A stretch of DNA of 56,189 nt. It comes from Aeromonas dhakensis (GTDB taxonomy: Bacteria > Pseudomonadota > Gammaproteobacteria > Enterobacterales > Aeromonadaceae). Of the stretch, positions 31,628 to 39,886 are shown one piece after another. A program made the position numbers and the translations under genes. The notes under the pieces were generated by a model, which worked only from the letters and a program-made list of their open reading frames with translations, searched no databases and was not told the origin of the DNA. The stretch spans positions 324-56,512 of the forward strand of contig NZ_CDBH01000035.1 in the NCBI RefSeq assembly GCF_000820305.1, written 5' to 3'. Position 1 is the stretch's first letter. Each line of letters begins with the position of its first letter.

Positions 31628-32328
31628 TGAGAATCATATATAACTTATATACGCCTGGTAAGTGCTGTGAGTCTAGAGTGAGGCGATCGAGCGGACTAAA
31701 CGCTTGCACAGCACGACAAGACTCACAGAAATACTTAAGGCTGCTTGAAGATTTAGAATAGCGATAACACTACCATCAAGAGCCTCCTGTAAGGTTGTTC
31801 AACAGTCTTCTGAATGGGGCGACTAACATTTCATGTCCATTGGTGAGAATGCTCCTATCCGCCGACAAAAGGAACCACGGACAAAGTTACGTCACGGAAT
31901 CCGCACTCCTCCCCCCCCACCTCCGCACTAAAAATCTTGCGTTTTGTGAAATTTGTTTATGATGACAATCCCTCATCCAGGGCGCGTCATTACTGGGGTC
32001 TTGGGGGAAAAACAGAATTTCACAAACCTTCATTTTGTGATCGTTTTTAGCTCAAAAATTCACAACGCACCTGATGATGAAAATCATATGCCATTGAAAA
32101 TAAATGATTAATTCGATTTTCCGTGTAATTTTATCAGCAAGCCGGCAACCTTGTATGACCTCTTCGCTTTAAATAAAAACCAATAATAATCAATATGTTA
32201 GGATGATTTTTGCACGGCCTGAAAATTTCGCGAGTGAAACTTTATATCGCCAGTTGATAGCCTGTCAGTTAGGTGTGTGGGAGACATAAAAAAGCCGCCC
32301 GTAGGCGGCATTTGACAAGACCATGATG
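31628..32328. other. Non-coding stretch with several repeat families
   Basis: About 700 nt without a convincing gene. It holds (a) overlapping inverted repeats at 31662-31728 that can form two mutually exclusive stems; (b) a short ORF at 31833-31931 (32 residues, starts MSIGENAPIRRQKEPRTKLR) without a good ribosome-binding site; (c) TCCGCAC direct repeats at 31900 and 31922 around a C8 run; (d) four TTTTGTGAAATT-like motifs at 31942, 32015, 32032 and 32055; (e) the hns terminator at 32288-32309. These may include the element's packaging or replication site. Confidence 0.55.
32285..32310 (-). terminator. hns terminator
   Basis: GCCGCC/GGCGGC stem (32294-32299 with 32304-32309) and CGTA loop. 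On the minus strand a run of Ts follows. It lies 20 nt past the hns stop. Confidence 0.85.
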
Positions 32329-32739
32329 TTAAATCAGGAAGTCATCAAGGCTCTTGCCTTGTTCGATGAGTTCGGCGATTGCCTTCGGCATACGGCCCTG
32401 GCCAGTCCAGGTTTTTTCCTGACCATCTTCTTGATACTTGTATTTAGCTGGGCGCGGGGCTCGCTTAGTCTTATTGCTGGCATTGGTTGAAACGGTAGAG
32501 GCAGCGCTGCCCACCAGGTCGCGGGGATCTACGCCAGCTTGTTTCAGCATCTCAGAGAACTCAGCCAGTTTACGCTGATGCTCTGCTTGCTCTGCACGTT
32601 CTTTTTCGGCGGATTCAAAGCGCTCTGTATAAACCTGCTCAAACTTTTCTTTAGCTTCTTCCAACTGTTCAAATGACAGTTCACGCAGAGCTACACGAAG
32701 ACTACGGATATTCAGAAGTGTTTTAAGAAATTCGGTCAT
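32329..32739 (-). CDS. H-NS family nucleoid protein
   Basis: 136 residues: N-terminal dimerisation/oligomerisation coiled coil (FLKTLLNIRSLRVALRELSF), a linker, and the C-terminal DNA-binding domain with the signature TWTGQGRMPKAIAELIEQGK. H-NS proteins bind curved AT-rich DNA and silence foreign genes. Being inside the element next to AT-rich retron genes, it is more likely an element-borne paralogue than the chromosomal copy. It may keep its own cargo quiet or modulate host silencing. Confidence 0.9.
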   Translation of the reverse strand: MTEFLKTLLNIRSLRVALRELSFEQLEEAKEKFEQVYTERFESAEKERAEQAEHQRKLAEFSEMLKQAGVDPRDLVGSAASTVSTNASNKTKRAPRPAKYKYQEDGQEKTWTGQGRMPKAIAELIEQGKSLDDFLI

Positions 32740-33154
32740 GGAGTCCCCATAAATGACTGATAAAGGCTGTAAGTAATTTCAGAATAAAGATATCACAAGG
32801 AACTGGAAAGAAAATATAAATGTCACTCGGATAATTGGTAGAAATAATAGTTAACAGCCCTGGGGAATGAGCAAGATAATGTTTGCTCATCTTGCCCATT
32901 CCACTGGGTGGCAAGCGTAGCGCGGCAGCATTACAGGTAGGGGCTGTATAAAAGTGAGGAAAGTAGAAAAACAAAAGCCCCCATTGAGGGGGCTCACACA
33001 GCTTCGGCGGGGCTTGTTATCGCCTTATGCCGAGCTGGCTACAATGGACGCACCTTAGAGTAGTCTCGAGGCCTGTCGTAGTTCATAAGAACTCGCAGGA
33101 GACGGGGAGATAATAGTCTCACCATGAGACAATATCAAGAGGGGCGAATGGAGC
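32740..33154. other. Intergenic region upstream of hns
   Basis: 415 nt without a supported gene. On the minus strand TTGTGA and a TACTTA box 17 nt later may be a weak hns promoter. A terminator-like hairpin AGCCCCC/GGGGGCT (32976-32982 with 32988-32994), followed by Ts on the minus strand, would end the pemK transcript. Confidence 0.5.
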
Positions 33155-33586
33155 TTAGTCATCGCCAACTAAGTGCTGGGCCAAGAATCCCATTCCAATC
33201 CCATGTAGGACACACTGACGAATCTGATCCATCTGTCCTCGGCCAAGCACATCGGTAAAGTAGAGCCTCTTCCCCTCACCCCCTCGCCCGAGCAAAACTA
33301 GATTAAGCCTATGAAAACCAACGGTATAAACCATATCGCCCTTAACCCAACTCTCCTTTCCCATGAAGTGTTTGGTTTTGGGCATAGACTGTTTTGGTAA
33401 CTTATAGTGATGCGTTTGGGGCTTATCAGGTGGCACTGTGCTACAAGCAACCACCGTCACTAATCCATGTTTCGCATGCAAAACAATGACAGGACGGGAT
33501 GACTTCGTCATTTCAGGTTCTTTAAACCCAGGCTCAAAATCACATAGCAGTAGCTGACCAGCTTTAGGATGCAAGGTTATGGGCAC
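33155..33586 (-). CDS. PemK/MazF-like protein
   Basis: 143 residues with the beginning of a PemK/MazF fold: KAGQLLLCDFEPGFKEPEMT, then KSSRPVIVLHAKHGLVTVVA and KGDMVYTVGFHRL. Members are usually ribosome-dependent or free endoribonucleases paired with an antitoxin. No antitoxin ORF is visible next to it, so it could be a solitary family member or a non-toxic phage variant. It is the last gene before attR. Confidence 0.65.
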   Translation of the reverse strand: MPITLHPKAGQLLLCDFEPGFKEPEMTKSSRPVIVLHAKHGLVTVVACSTVPPDKPQTHHYKLPKQSMPKTKHFMGKESWVKGDMVYTVGFHRLNLVLLGRGGEGKRLYFTDVLGRGQMDQIRQCVLHGIGMGFLAQHLVGDD

Positions 33587-33703
33587 AAGAAATAACTCAG
33601 TTAATAGTGGCTAATCAGTTGATAATACAGCGATATTAAAGTAATCGCACGCATGGCATTCACCATATTGAAATACACAATATGCAAGACCCGCCACATA
33701 TGA

Positions 33704-33727
33704 AAAGCCCCGGCAATGCGGGGCTTT
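33704..33727. terminator. Terminator-like hairpin near attR
   Basis: AAAGCCCC (33704-33711) pairs with GGGGCTTT (33720-33727), 8-nt loop, followed on the plus strand by GATTTTTCTC. It insulates the end of the element in both directions. Confidence 0.75.
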
Positions 33728-33812
33728 GATTTTTCTCTCGATGTGGTCAGCGTGTGGACACTGATAGAAACAATTCCTTTTGTTTCAGTGGCTTATATAA
33801 CTTTCTCAAAGT

Positions 33813-33829
33813 CCCGCGAGGGGCTTTTT
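33813..33829. repeat. attR core
   Basis: Second exact copy of CCCGCGAGGGGCTTTTT. The left arm of the tex hairpin is imperfect here (AAAGTCCC), as expected if this side of the core came from the element. Chromosomal sequence resumes after it. Confidence 0.75.
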
Positions 33830-33850
33830 TGTGCCGGTGGTGCTGCCGCC

Positions 33851-34129
33851 TCACTCGGCCAGTGCGCTCAGAATAGCGTCAGCCTCCTGATGGGCCGCCA
33901 GCACCTCCCGCAGCCGGTTGAATGCCTTGCAGGCCTCTTGTGGATATTTGCCATAAGAGACGACGCCGGTATGACTCCACCCTGCCGCCAGCATCACCTT
34001 TTTCTTGAAGTGGGTGCCTTCGGTACCGCCTCCACCGAGCTGCATCAAAAACTGCTCCATCTGGAGGTGCGGCGGAGGGACACGGGAGAAGGTGGCAAAA
34101 TCTTCCGGTTTGACTTCATCAAAGTGCAT
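33851..34129 (-). CDS. Conserved-looking small protein of unknown function
   Basis: 92 residues beginning MHFDEVKPEDFATFSRVPPP. Soluble, with helical C-terminal half (ACKAFNRLREVLAAHQEADA). No family is recognised. It lies just outside attR, so it is probably the gene originally next to tex in the chromosome. Confidence 0.6.
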   Translation of the reverse strand: MHFDEVKPEDFATFSRVPPPHLQMEQFLMQLGGGGTEGTHFKKKVMLAAGWSHTGVVSYGKYPQEACKAFNRLREVLAAHQEADAILSALAE

Positions 34130-34218
34130 GACGACTCCTGTGAGTGTGGATGGGATTACCCCTCAGAGTAGTTGCAAATAGTCGTGTGCGGGGGAAAAAC
34201 AGGGGGGAATTGCCAGGC

Positions 34219-35016
34219 TCAGACGCTCAGGTTGAAGCTCTGCGGAGTCGCTGGCTTGACCGCCTGCTGATAGCGCTGGGCAATGACCTGGTTGCGCTGC
34301 TCCATGTAGCCATTCAACACCCCGGTCTTGGCACTACCATCGGCCTTCAAGGTGGAGCCTGGATCGGCAGAGATCAGCGCCTTGCGGGCCTGTGCCTCCT
34401 TGGCCGCGGCACTCCTTGCCACACTCAGGTCCTGGGAGGAGGGTTGTGCCGGCGCCAGTGCGGCGGCACGTACTTGCTGCATCTTGGCGATGGTGGCCCT
34501 GGGGTCGCCGGGAATGACGCTGATGTCGATGGAAACGCCGCCACCGGTGGCATAGCGCTTGCCATCCGGCCCCATGGCAAACTGGTAGGTCGGGCTGCCG
34601 GCATACTGACCGCCAGTGCTCTGATGCGCCTGCTCGTGGGTTCGCACCTCCTGATCCCTGTCTGCCAGCTCCTTGACCTGCAGCTCCTGTTTCTGCTGCT
34701 GTTCTTGTTGTTTGGGATCCTGCTGCTTGTTGCGCTGGCCGTCTTCACCGGTGGCCTCGACGAAACGGTTGTCGACGGTAGCCTGCGGGTTGCCGGTCTG
34801 GGAGCCCTCCCGTGCCTGCTGGGAGGTCTGATTGGCGTTGGCCTGAGTGGATCTGGATTTGTCTTTCTGGGAGCCGACCTCGGGCTCGGCATTGAAGGCC
34901 TCGGTCTGGCGGCTCTGGGGGATGAGGGCTGCGCGGCGATTGTCAGTGCGTGCCGATTCCGTCTGCGGTTGCAGCTGGTTGGGAATGATGGTCGGCAGAC
35001 TGACATTGATGTTCAT
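34219..35016 (-). CDS. SprA-related putative zinc metalloprotease
   Basis: 265 residues. A low-complexity Q/T/N-rich N-terminal half (about 20-115) precedes an HExxH motif, HEQAH at 127-131 (EVRTHEQAHQSTGGQYAGSP), and the stretch YQFAMGPDGKRYATGGGVSI, which is typical of the SprA-related family. Substrate and location are unknown; no clear signal peptide. Its start lies 1 nt after the stop of the flagellar-like gene, so the two are one transcript. Confidence 0.75.
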   Translation of the reverse strand: MNINVSLPTIIPNQLQPQTESARTDNRRAALIPQSRQTEAFNAEPEVGSQKDKSRSTQANANQTSQQAREGSQTGNPQATVDNRFVEATGEDGQRNKQQDPKQQEQQQKQELQVKELADRDQEVRTHEQAHQSTGGQYAGSPTYQFAMGPDGKRYATGGGVSIDISVIPGDPRATIAKMQQVRAAALAPAQPSSQDLSVARSAAAKEAQARKALISADPGSTLKADGSAKTGVLNGYMEQRNQVIAQRYQQAVKPATPQSFNLSV

Positions 35017-35017
35017 G

Positions 35018-35251
35018 TCACACCCGGATGTCGATCAGGGTTCCCATCATGTCGCTGGCGGTCTGGATCACCTTGGCGGAGGCACCGGCCTGCACCTCGG
35101 CACTCTTGAGGTTCACCAGTTCCTCGGGCAACTGCACCTTGTCACCGCTCGGGGTGTTGAGCCTGGCGATCTGATTGGATGCCTTGTCGGCGATCTGCTC
35201 CGCACGCTGGAACCCCTGTACACCGCTGTTCAATGCAGAATCTATACGCAT
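35018..35251 (-). CDS. Small flagellar-rod/hook-like protein
   Basis: 77 residues. The start MRIDSALNSGVQGFQRAEQI followed by ADKASNQIARLNTP resembles the N-terminal helix motif of flagellar rod/hook proteins (A.N.AN.NT), and the C-terminal SAKVIQTASDMMGTLIDIRV resembles their C-terminal helix. It is far shorter than a real rod protein, so it may be a stand-alone heptad-helix partner for a surface structure. Coupled to the SprA-like gene. Confidence 0.6.
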   Translation of the reverse strand: MRIDSALNSGVQGFQRAEQIADKASNQIARLNTPSGDKVQLPEELVNLKSAEVQAGASAKVIQTASDMMGTLIDIRV

Positions 35252-35322
35252 GACAATTCTCCTCTGACACTGGATTAATTATCCGTCACCCCAGAGGATT
35301 AATGAAGCAAACTGGCTATTTT

Positions 35323-36087
35323 TCAACCTACAAAATGTTCAATGATTTCAATGAACTGCTGTGGATGAGAAATAAAGGGCGCGTGTGAGGCCTTTTCCAG
35401 CACCACACTGCGGCTGGCCGGGTAGCGCTCGTCCAGCAGAGGAATGGAGGCTTTGGGCACCAGCGAATCCAGCCGACCGTATACCCGCAGCCAGGGCAGG
35501 TTCAACTGCGCCAGCTCATCGCGCAGATCGACATCGGCCAGCAAACCGAGCCCCGCCTCCAGCGCGGCCAGCTGTGGGGCGGGCCGCTCCGCCAGCCAGT
35601 GGCGCAGCTGACGGATGTCATCTCTGGCGTGTTCGCTACCCATGGCCTGGATCGCCAGGAAACGTTCGATGGTCTGCTTGAAGTCCCCCGCCAACATCTG
35701 GTTGAACCCGGTCAGCACCTTGGGGGCGATCCCCGGCCACTCGCCCTGGGCCATGAAACAGGGTGAGCTGGCCACAGTGATGAGAGAGTGCAGTCGCTCG
35801 GGATGGTTCAAGGCCAATTGGCTTGCCACCAGACCACCGAGGGACCAACCCAACAAATGGCACTGCTCCGGCAGGATGGCAGCAACCTGTTCCGCCAGCC
35901 AGGGCAGACTGTACTCGGCCTCACCCGCCAGCGGGCTGTTGCCAAAGCCGGGCAGATCCACCAGATGGACGCGATAGCGAGCCGCCAGGGCCGGCACAAT
36001 GCCGTGCCAGACCGCGCCATTCATCCCCCATCCGTGCAACAGCACCAGATCGGGCCCCTGACCAAACCGCTCTACCGATACGCTCAT
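35323..36087 (-). CDS. bioH: Pimeloyl-ACP methyl ester carboxylesterase BioH
   Basis: Frees pimeloyl-ACP from its methyl ester for biotin synthesis in the cytosol. The 254-residue alpha/beta hydrolase has the oxyanion HGWGMNG near residue 18, nucleophile Ser82 in GWSLGG, an Asp in VYGRLDSLVPK and a His in KASHAPFISHP. Length and motifs match E. coli BioH (nucleophile also Ser82). It is divergent from comF, as in enterobacteria. Confidence 0.93.
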   Translation of the reverse strand: MSVSVERFGQGPDLVLLHGWGMNGAVWHGIVPALAARYRVHLVDLPGFGNSPLAGEAEYSLPWLAEQVAAILPEQCHLLGWSLGGLVASQLALNHPERLHSLITVASSPCFMAQGEWPGIAPKVLTGFNQMLAGDFKQTIERFLAIQAMGSEHARDDIRQLRHWLAERPAPQLAALEAGLGLLADVDLRDELAQLNLPWLRVYGRLDSLVPKASIPLLDERYPASRSVVLEKASHAPFISHPQQFIEIIEHFVG

Positions 36088-36124
36088 CTAGACTCAAGAT
36101 CCTGTTCACTCTGTTGGGGTCAGC

Positions 36125-36862
36125 ATGTTAAAGCTGCTGCTCGCCAAAGCAAGTCCGATCCTCGGCAGTCATGCCGACTGGCAGGGCAGTTGCCTGCTCT
36201 GCCAGCAACCTTGCGATGTTGATCCCCTATTGTGCAGCTGGTGTCGACAGGCCCTGTTGCAGGCTGACCACACCTGCCGCTTGTGTGCTGCCCCCTTGCC
36301 GGCACTGGATGAAGCGCGTGAGCCAATCTGCGGTCGCTGCCAGCGCAGGCCGCCGCCCTGGGAGCGACTGCAGGTCATAGGTGACTACCGGCCACCCTAC
36401 CCCATGCTGATCCCACGGCTGAAGTATTCCGGCCAGATCCTGCTGGCCCCTCTGCTCGCCAGGGTGCTGGCGGATCATCTGGATTGCCGCGAGCCGCCAC
36501 AGGCCATCATTCCGGTCCCCCTGCACTGGTGGCGCCAGTGGTGGCGTGGCTTCAACCAAGCAGAAGAGATAGCCCGCGCCCTCGGCGAGCTGACCGGCAT
36601 CCCCTGCGATAATCGGCTGCTGCGCCGGGTCAGGGCAACGCCGCAGCAGACCAAGTTGAGTGCGGGCCAACGGCGGCGCAATCTGCGCGGCGCCTTCCAG
36701 ATCCGCCCCCATGATTATCAGCACGTGGCGCTGCTCGATGATGTGGTCACCACGGGCGCCACCGCCGGCCACCTCACCCGCCTACTGCATGAGAGCGGAG
36801 TCACAAAGGTGGAAGTGTGGGCCATCTGTCGTACCCTCAAGCACCTCAAGCACCTCAAGTAG
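36125..36862 (+). CDS. comF: ComF/GntX-family phosphoribosyltransferase-like protein
   Basis: 245 residues. The N-terminal zinc ribbon has [18 protein letters not shown] and [20 protein letters not shown]. The C-terminal PRTase domain has the signature [20 protein letters not shown]. Family members are linked to DNA uptake and use of DNA as nutrient; the E. coli homologue is called GntX. The gene ends in a tandem 9-bp repeat encoding KHLKHLK. It is followed by nfuA. Confidence 0.88.
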   Translation: MLKLLLAKASPILGSHADWQGSCLLCQQPCDVDPLLCSWCRQALLQADHTCRLCAAPLPALDEAREPICGRCQRRPPPWERLQVIGDYRPPYPMLIPRLKYSGQILLAPLLARVLADHLDCREPPQAIIPVPLHWWRQWWRGFNQAEEIARALGELTGIPCDNRLLRRVRATPQQTKLSAGQRRRNLRGAFQIRPHDYQHVALLDDVVTTGATAGHLTRLLHESGVTKVEVWAICRTLKHLKHLK

Positions 36863-36905
36863 CCAACGGCACGCTACCCAAGCCTTGCCAACAGAGTTAT
36901 CATGA

Positions 36906-36927
36906 ATACCCTAGTCGTACACTCAGG
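36906..36927 (+). promoter_or_regulatory. Possible IscR-type site upstream of nfuA
   Basis: ATACCCTAGTCGTACACTCAGG lies 15 nt before nfuA and partly resembles the type 1 IscR motif (ATACCC...AxTCA). E. coli nfuA is under IscR control, so a site here would make sense. The match is imperfect. Confidence 0.3.
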
Positions 36928-36942
36928 TTTATGAGGATAGTG

Positions 36943-37521
36943 ATGATCAGCATTTCCGACACCGCCCAGGCCCATTTCCGTAAATTGCTGGAAAAACAGC
37001 CTGATGGCACCAATATCCGGGTGTTTGTGGTCAATCCGGGAACCCAGAATGCCGAGTGCGGCGTATCATATTGCCCACCCGACGCGGTCGATCCGGAAGA
37101 TCAACACCTGCCCTTCAGCGGCTTCGACTGCATGGTCGATCCCTTGAGCGCCCCCTTCCTGGTGGATGCCACCATCGACTTCGTCACCGATCAGATGGGC
37201 TCCCAGCTCACCCTGAAAGCCCCGAACGCCAAGATGCGCAAAGTGGCCGACGACGCCCCGCTGATCGACCGTATCGAGTACGTGTTGATGTCCGAGGTGA
37301 ACCCCATGCTGGCCGGTCACGGCGGCAAGGTCACCCTGGTCGAACTGACCGAGGACAAGCTGGCCATCCTGCAGTTCGGCGGTGGTTGCAACGGTTGCTC
37401 CATGGTCGATTACACCCTGAAAGAGGGGATCGAGAAGCAGCTGCTGGAGAAGTTCCCGGGCGAGCTCAACGGCGTCAAGGATGCCACCGAGCACCAGCGC
37501 GGCGATCACTCCTACTACTGA
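36943..37521 (+). CDS. nfuA: Fe-S biogenesis protein NfuA
   Basis: Carrier that delivers Fe4S4 clusters to target enzymes, especially under oxidative stress and iron starvation. From the ATG at 36943 the product is 192 residues (E. coli 191). The N-terminal A-type-like domain is degenerate; the C-terminal Nfu domain has the cluster ligands Cys149 and Cys152 in GGGCNGCSM. The end [11 protein letters not shown] matches E. coli closely. Upstream open frame is not used. Confidence 0.97.
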   Translation: MISISDTAQAHFRKLLEKQPDGTNIRVFVVNPGTQNAECGVSYCPPDAVDPEDQHLPFSGFDCMVDPLSAPFLVDATIDFVTDQMGSQLTLKAPNAKMRKVADDAPLIDRIEYVLMSEVNPMLAGHGGKVTLVELTEDKLAILQFGGGCNGCSMVDYTLKEGIEKQLLEKFPGELNGVKDATEHQRGDHSYY

Positions 37522-37555
37522 TTTGCTGTCCTTGTGGTAAAGACATGCTGCAAAG

Positions 37556-37585
37556 AAAAGGCCCCGCCAGCTGGCGGGGCCTTTT
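37556..37585. terminator. Bidirectional terminator nfuA/gpsA
   Basis: AAAAGGCCCCGCC pairs with GGCGGGGCCTTTT around an AGCT loop between two convergent genes. Both strands show a T-rich end. Confidence 0.9.
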
Positions 37586-37604
37586 GCATTCTGCGGCAGG
37601 CAGA

Positions 37605-38609
37605 TTATTCGTCCTTCTTGTCTCGCGACAGCAGGGCGATGGCCGCCTCTTTCGGATTCTTGCCTTCGTACAGCACCTTGAAGATCTGCTCGCAGATGGG
37701 CATTTCGACGCCACATCGGGCCGCCAGCAGATGCACCTCCTTGGTATTGCGATAGCCTTCCACCACCTGACCGATCTCGGTCATGGCGGTGTCGACATCC
37801 TTGCCAGCCCCGAGGGCCAGCCCGAAGCGACGGTTGCGCGACTGGTTGTCGGTACAGGTCAGCACCAGATCCCCGAGCCCCGCCATCCCCATGAAAGTCT
37901 TGGCGTCGGCCCCGAGCGCGGCGCCGAGACGCTGCATCTCTACCAGGCCGCGGGTGATGAGCGCGGTTCTGGCGTTGGCACCAAAGCCCAGCCCGTCGGA
38001 GAGACCGGCGCCGATGGCGATGACGTTCTTGACCGCCCCGCCCAGTTGCAGACCGATGAAGTCCGGATTGGTATAGACCCGGAACGAACGGCCACAGTGC
38101 AGCAGCAGGGAGAGATCGTCGGCGAAGTCGTCGTGGGTCGAGGCCACCGAGATGGCGGTCGGCAAACCGGCGGCCAGCTCCTTGGCGAAAGTCGGGCCGG
38201 AGATCACCGCCAGCGGCATCTCGTCACCCAGCACCTCGCGGGCCACGTCCTGCAGCAGGCGGCCGCTGTCCGGCTCCAGCCCCTTGGTGGCCCAGGCGAT
38301 ACGGGTATCGGGGCGCAGGAAGGGCTTGACCCGGGCCAGCACCTGACCGAACACATGGCTTGGCACGACCAGCAGCAGTACGGGGGCAGCTTGCACCGCC
38401 TGTTGCAGATCCGCGGTCAGCTGCAGATCGGCGGGAAAGGGGACATCCGGCAAGAATGCCTTGTTGCAGCGGTCCTGTTCCAGCTCGGCGACATGAGCGG
38501 GATCGTGACCCCACAGCAGGGTCGGATGACCGTTGCGCGCCAGAGAAATGGCAAGGGCGGAGCCATAAGACCCCGCCCCCAAGACCGAGATAGCGATCTG
38601 GTCGGCCAT
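37605..38609 (-). CDS. gpsA: Glycerol-3-phosphate dehydrogenase [NAD(P)+]
   Basis: Makes sn-glycerol 3-phosphate from dihydroxyacetone phosphate for phospholipid synthesis. The 334-residue protein starts with the Rossmann motif [20 protein letters not shown] and includes [13 protein letters not shown] and the catalytic-lysine segment [20 protein letters not shown]. It starts 2 nt after the secB stop; gpsA next to secB is the gammaproteobacterial arrangement. Confidence 0.97.
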   Translation of the reverse strand: MADQIAISVLGAGSYGSALAISLARNGHPTLLWGHDPAHVAELEQDRCNKAFLPDVPFPADLQLTADLQQAVQAAPVLLLVVPSHVFGQVLARVKPFLRPDTRIAWATKGLEPDSGRLLQDVAREVLGDEMPLAVISGPTFAKELAAGLPTAISVASTHDDFADDLSLLLHCGRSFRVYTNPDFIGLQLGGAVKNVIAIGAGLSDGLGFGANARTALITRGLVEMQRLGAALGADAKTFMGMAGLGDLVLTCTDNQSRNRRFGLALGAGKDVDTAMTEIGQVVEGYRNTKEVHLLAARCGVEMPICEQIFKVLYEGKNPKEAAIALLSRDKKDE

Positions 38610-38611
38610 TA

Positions 38612-39082
38612 TCAGGCTTCCGCAGTCGCCTGCTGGGCCTGAGCCTGTGCCATGTGCTGGGCAAACAGGGCATCGAAGTTGACCGGTGCCAGGTTCAGCT
38701 GCGGGAAGGAACCCTTGCTCACCAGATTGGCCACCGCTTCACGGGCATACGGGAACAGGATGTTCGGGCAGAAGGCAGCCAGGCAGTGGGCCAGTTGCGG
38801 CTCCGGCAGGTTGCCGATGGTGAAGATACCGGCCTGCTGTACTTCGCACAGGAAGGCAGTCTCGGTTTCCAGCTTGCAGGTGACGGTCAGGGTCAGTACC
38901 ACTTCATAGACGCTATCGGCCAGGATGTTGGTCTTGGTGTCCATGTCCAGCTTGACGTCCGGCTGCCACTCTTTCTGGAAGATGTGCGGGGTGTTCGGCG
39001 CTTCGAAGGAGACGTCCTTGGTGTAGACGCGCTGGATGTGGAATTCCGGTTGTACTTCCTGGTTGTTGATCTCTTCAGCCAT
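38612..39082 (-). CDS. secB: Export chaperone SecB
   Basis: Tetrameric cytosolic chaperone that keeps preproteins unfolded and delivers them to SecA. The 156-residue protein has the typical [20 protein letters not shown] and the conserved [20 protein letters not shown] and [20 protein letters not shown]. Acidic C terminus with alanine/glutamine repeats. Operon: rhodanese, secB, gpsA. Confidence 0.98.
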   Translation of the reverse strand: MAEEINNQEVQPEFHIQRVYTKDVSFEAPNTPHIFQKEWQPDVKLDMDTKTNILADSVYEVVLTLTVTCKLETETAFLCEVQQAGIFTIGNLPEPQLAHCLAAFCPNILFPYAREAVANLVSKGSFPQLNLAPVNFDALFAQHMAQAQAQQATAEA

Positions 39083-39129
39083 TTTGTTTGATTCCTTTTT
39101 ATGAAAATAGGTGGGCGCAGGCCCTTAAA

Positions 39130-39561
39130 TCAGCGTTTTTTGGTCACCGGCAGATTTTCTGCACGCCACTGGGCCATGCCACCGCTGAGCACATACACCT
39201 GCTTGAAGCCGGCTTTGCTCAGTTGGCGACCCGCGCCACCAGCGGTCATCCCCGACTCGCACACCACTATGATGGGGGCATCTTTATGCTTTTCAACCGG
39301 GCCCAGGTTATTGCTCTGGATCTGGCTGAGCGGCAGGTGCTGGGCACCGGCCAGATGGCCCTTGGCAAACTCTTCCTGACTGCGAATATCCACCACGGTG
39401 GCGTTTTCACGGTTGATCAGCAGGGTGGCGGTGTGGTTGTTCACCGACTTGACCGGAGAAAAACGGGCACGCACCGTGGTGTAAACCAGAGTGCCCGCCA
39501 GGCCGAACCAGGCTGCGGTCAGCAGCGGGTTGCGGGCCGCAAAATCCAAATACTCTTGCAT
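39130..39561 (-). CDS. yibN: Membrane-anchored rhodanese-like protein
   Basis: 143 residues: N-terminal membrane segment (LLTAAWFGLAGTLVYTTV, about 12-30) then a rhodanese domain with active-site Cys101 in VVCESGMTAGG. Rhodaneses handle sulfane sulfur; this family's substrate is not known. Its position upstream of secB matches E. coli yibN, which has the same arrangement. Confidence 0.85.
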   Translation of the reverse strand: MQEYLDFAARNPLLTAAWFGLAGTLVYTTVRARFSPVKSVNNHTATLLINRENATVVDIRSQEEFAKGHLAGAQHLPLSQIQSNNLGPVEKHKDAPIIVVCESGMTAGGAGRQLSKAGFKQVYVLSGGMAQWRAENLPVTKKR

Positions 39562-39886
39562 CTTCTACTATCCAGGGACCAAGACAAGTGCCCGAGTATA
39601 CATGGGGACCCAGCCAAGATCAGCCATCTTGGCGGCAAAGCGGGAGCCGGCTCCCATCGGCTGGATACGGGATGCGACAGCAACATAAAAAGCGGTATCG
39701 GGCAGGCCTGACCGAGGATTCGTCGTGCAATGCGACAAGCCGGCGACAAAGGAGAAACAGGTCGGCAACAGCGTGCAGCCCCCACCGGACGGGGCTTGGC
39801 TATCAGGTGACTATTTCGGCAGATGTAGTAATATTACGCTAGTTTCACTTCCCGCAATTCATTCCTATTCGAGAGGACATAGCCTT
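39562..39886. other. Divergent region between yibN and gpmI
   Basis: 325 nt between divergent genes. A candidate gpmI -10 box TAATAT lies near 39828 but its -35 is weak. No RNA gene or ORF with support is seen. Confidence 0.4.

Larger units (their letters stand above)
20337..33829. mobile_element. P2-related integrated element (candidate capsid-making satellite) with a retron
   Basis: A block of about 13.5 kb between 17-bp direct repeats, starting with an integrase pointing outward toward attL. Gene order: integrase, C-like repressor (both minus), then plus-strand Cox-like, two small genes, Ogr-like, GpO-like, GpN-like, an unassigned helical protein, a small basic protein, GpA-like replication protein, retron RNA, RT, PtuA and PtuB, followed by minus-strand hns and pemK. 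Many plus-strand genes overlap by ATGA, so the operon is compact and intact. Portal, terminase, tail and lysis genes are absent. It may be a satellite of P2-like phages or a reduced prophage; intact coupled genes favour the first. Confidence 0.8.

Noticed and set aside
32723..32974. Minus-strand reading frame of 83 residues upstream of hns
   Set aside because: It overlaps the hns start, covers a terminator-like hairpin and has no ribosome-binding site or protein-like pattern.
20337..33829. A tRNA gene as the integration target
   Set aside because: No tRNA-like sequence at either end; the repeat lies in the tex terminator.
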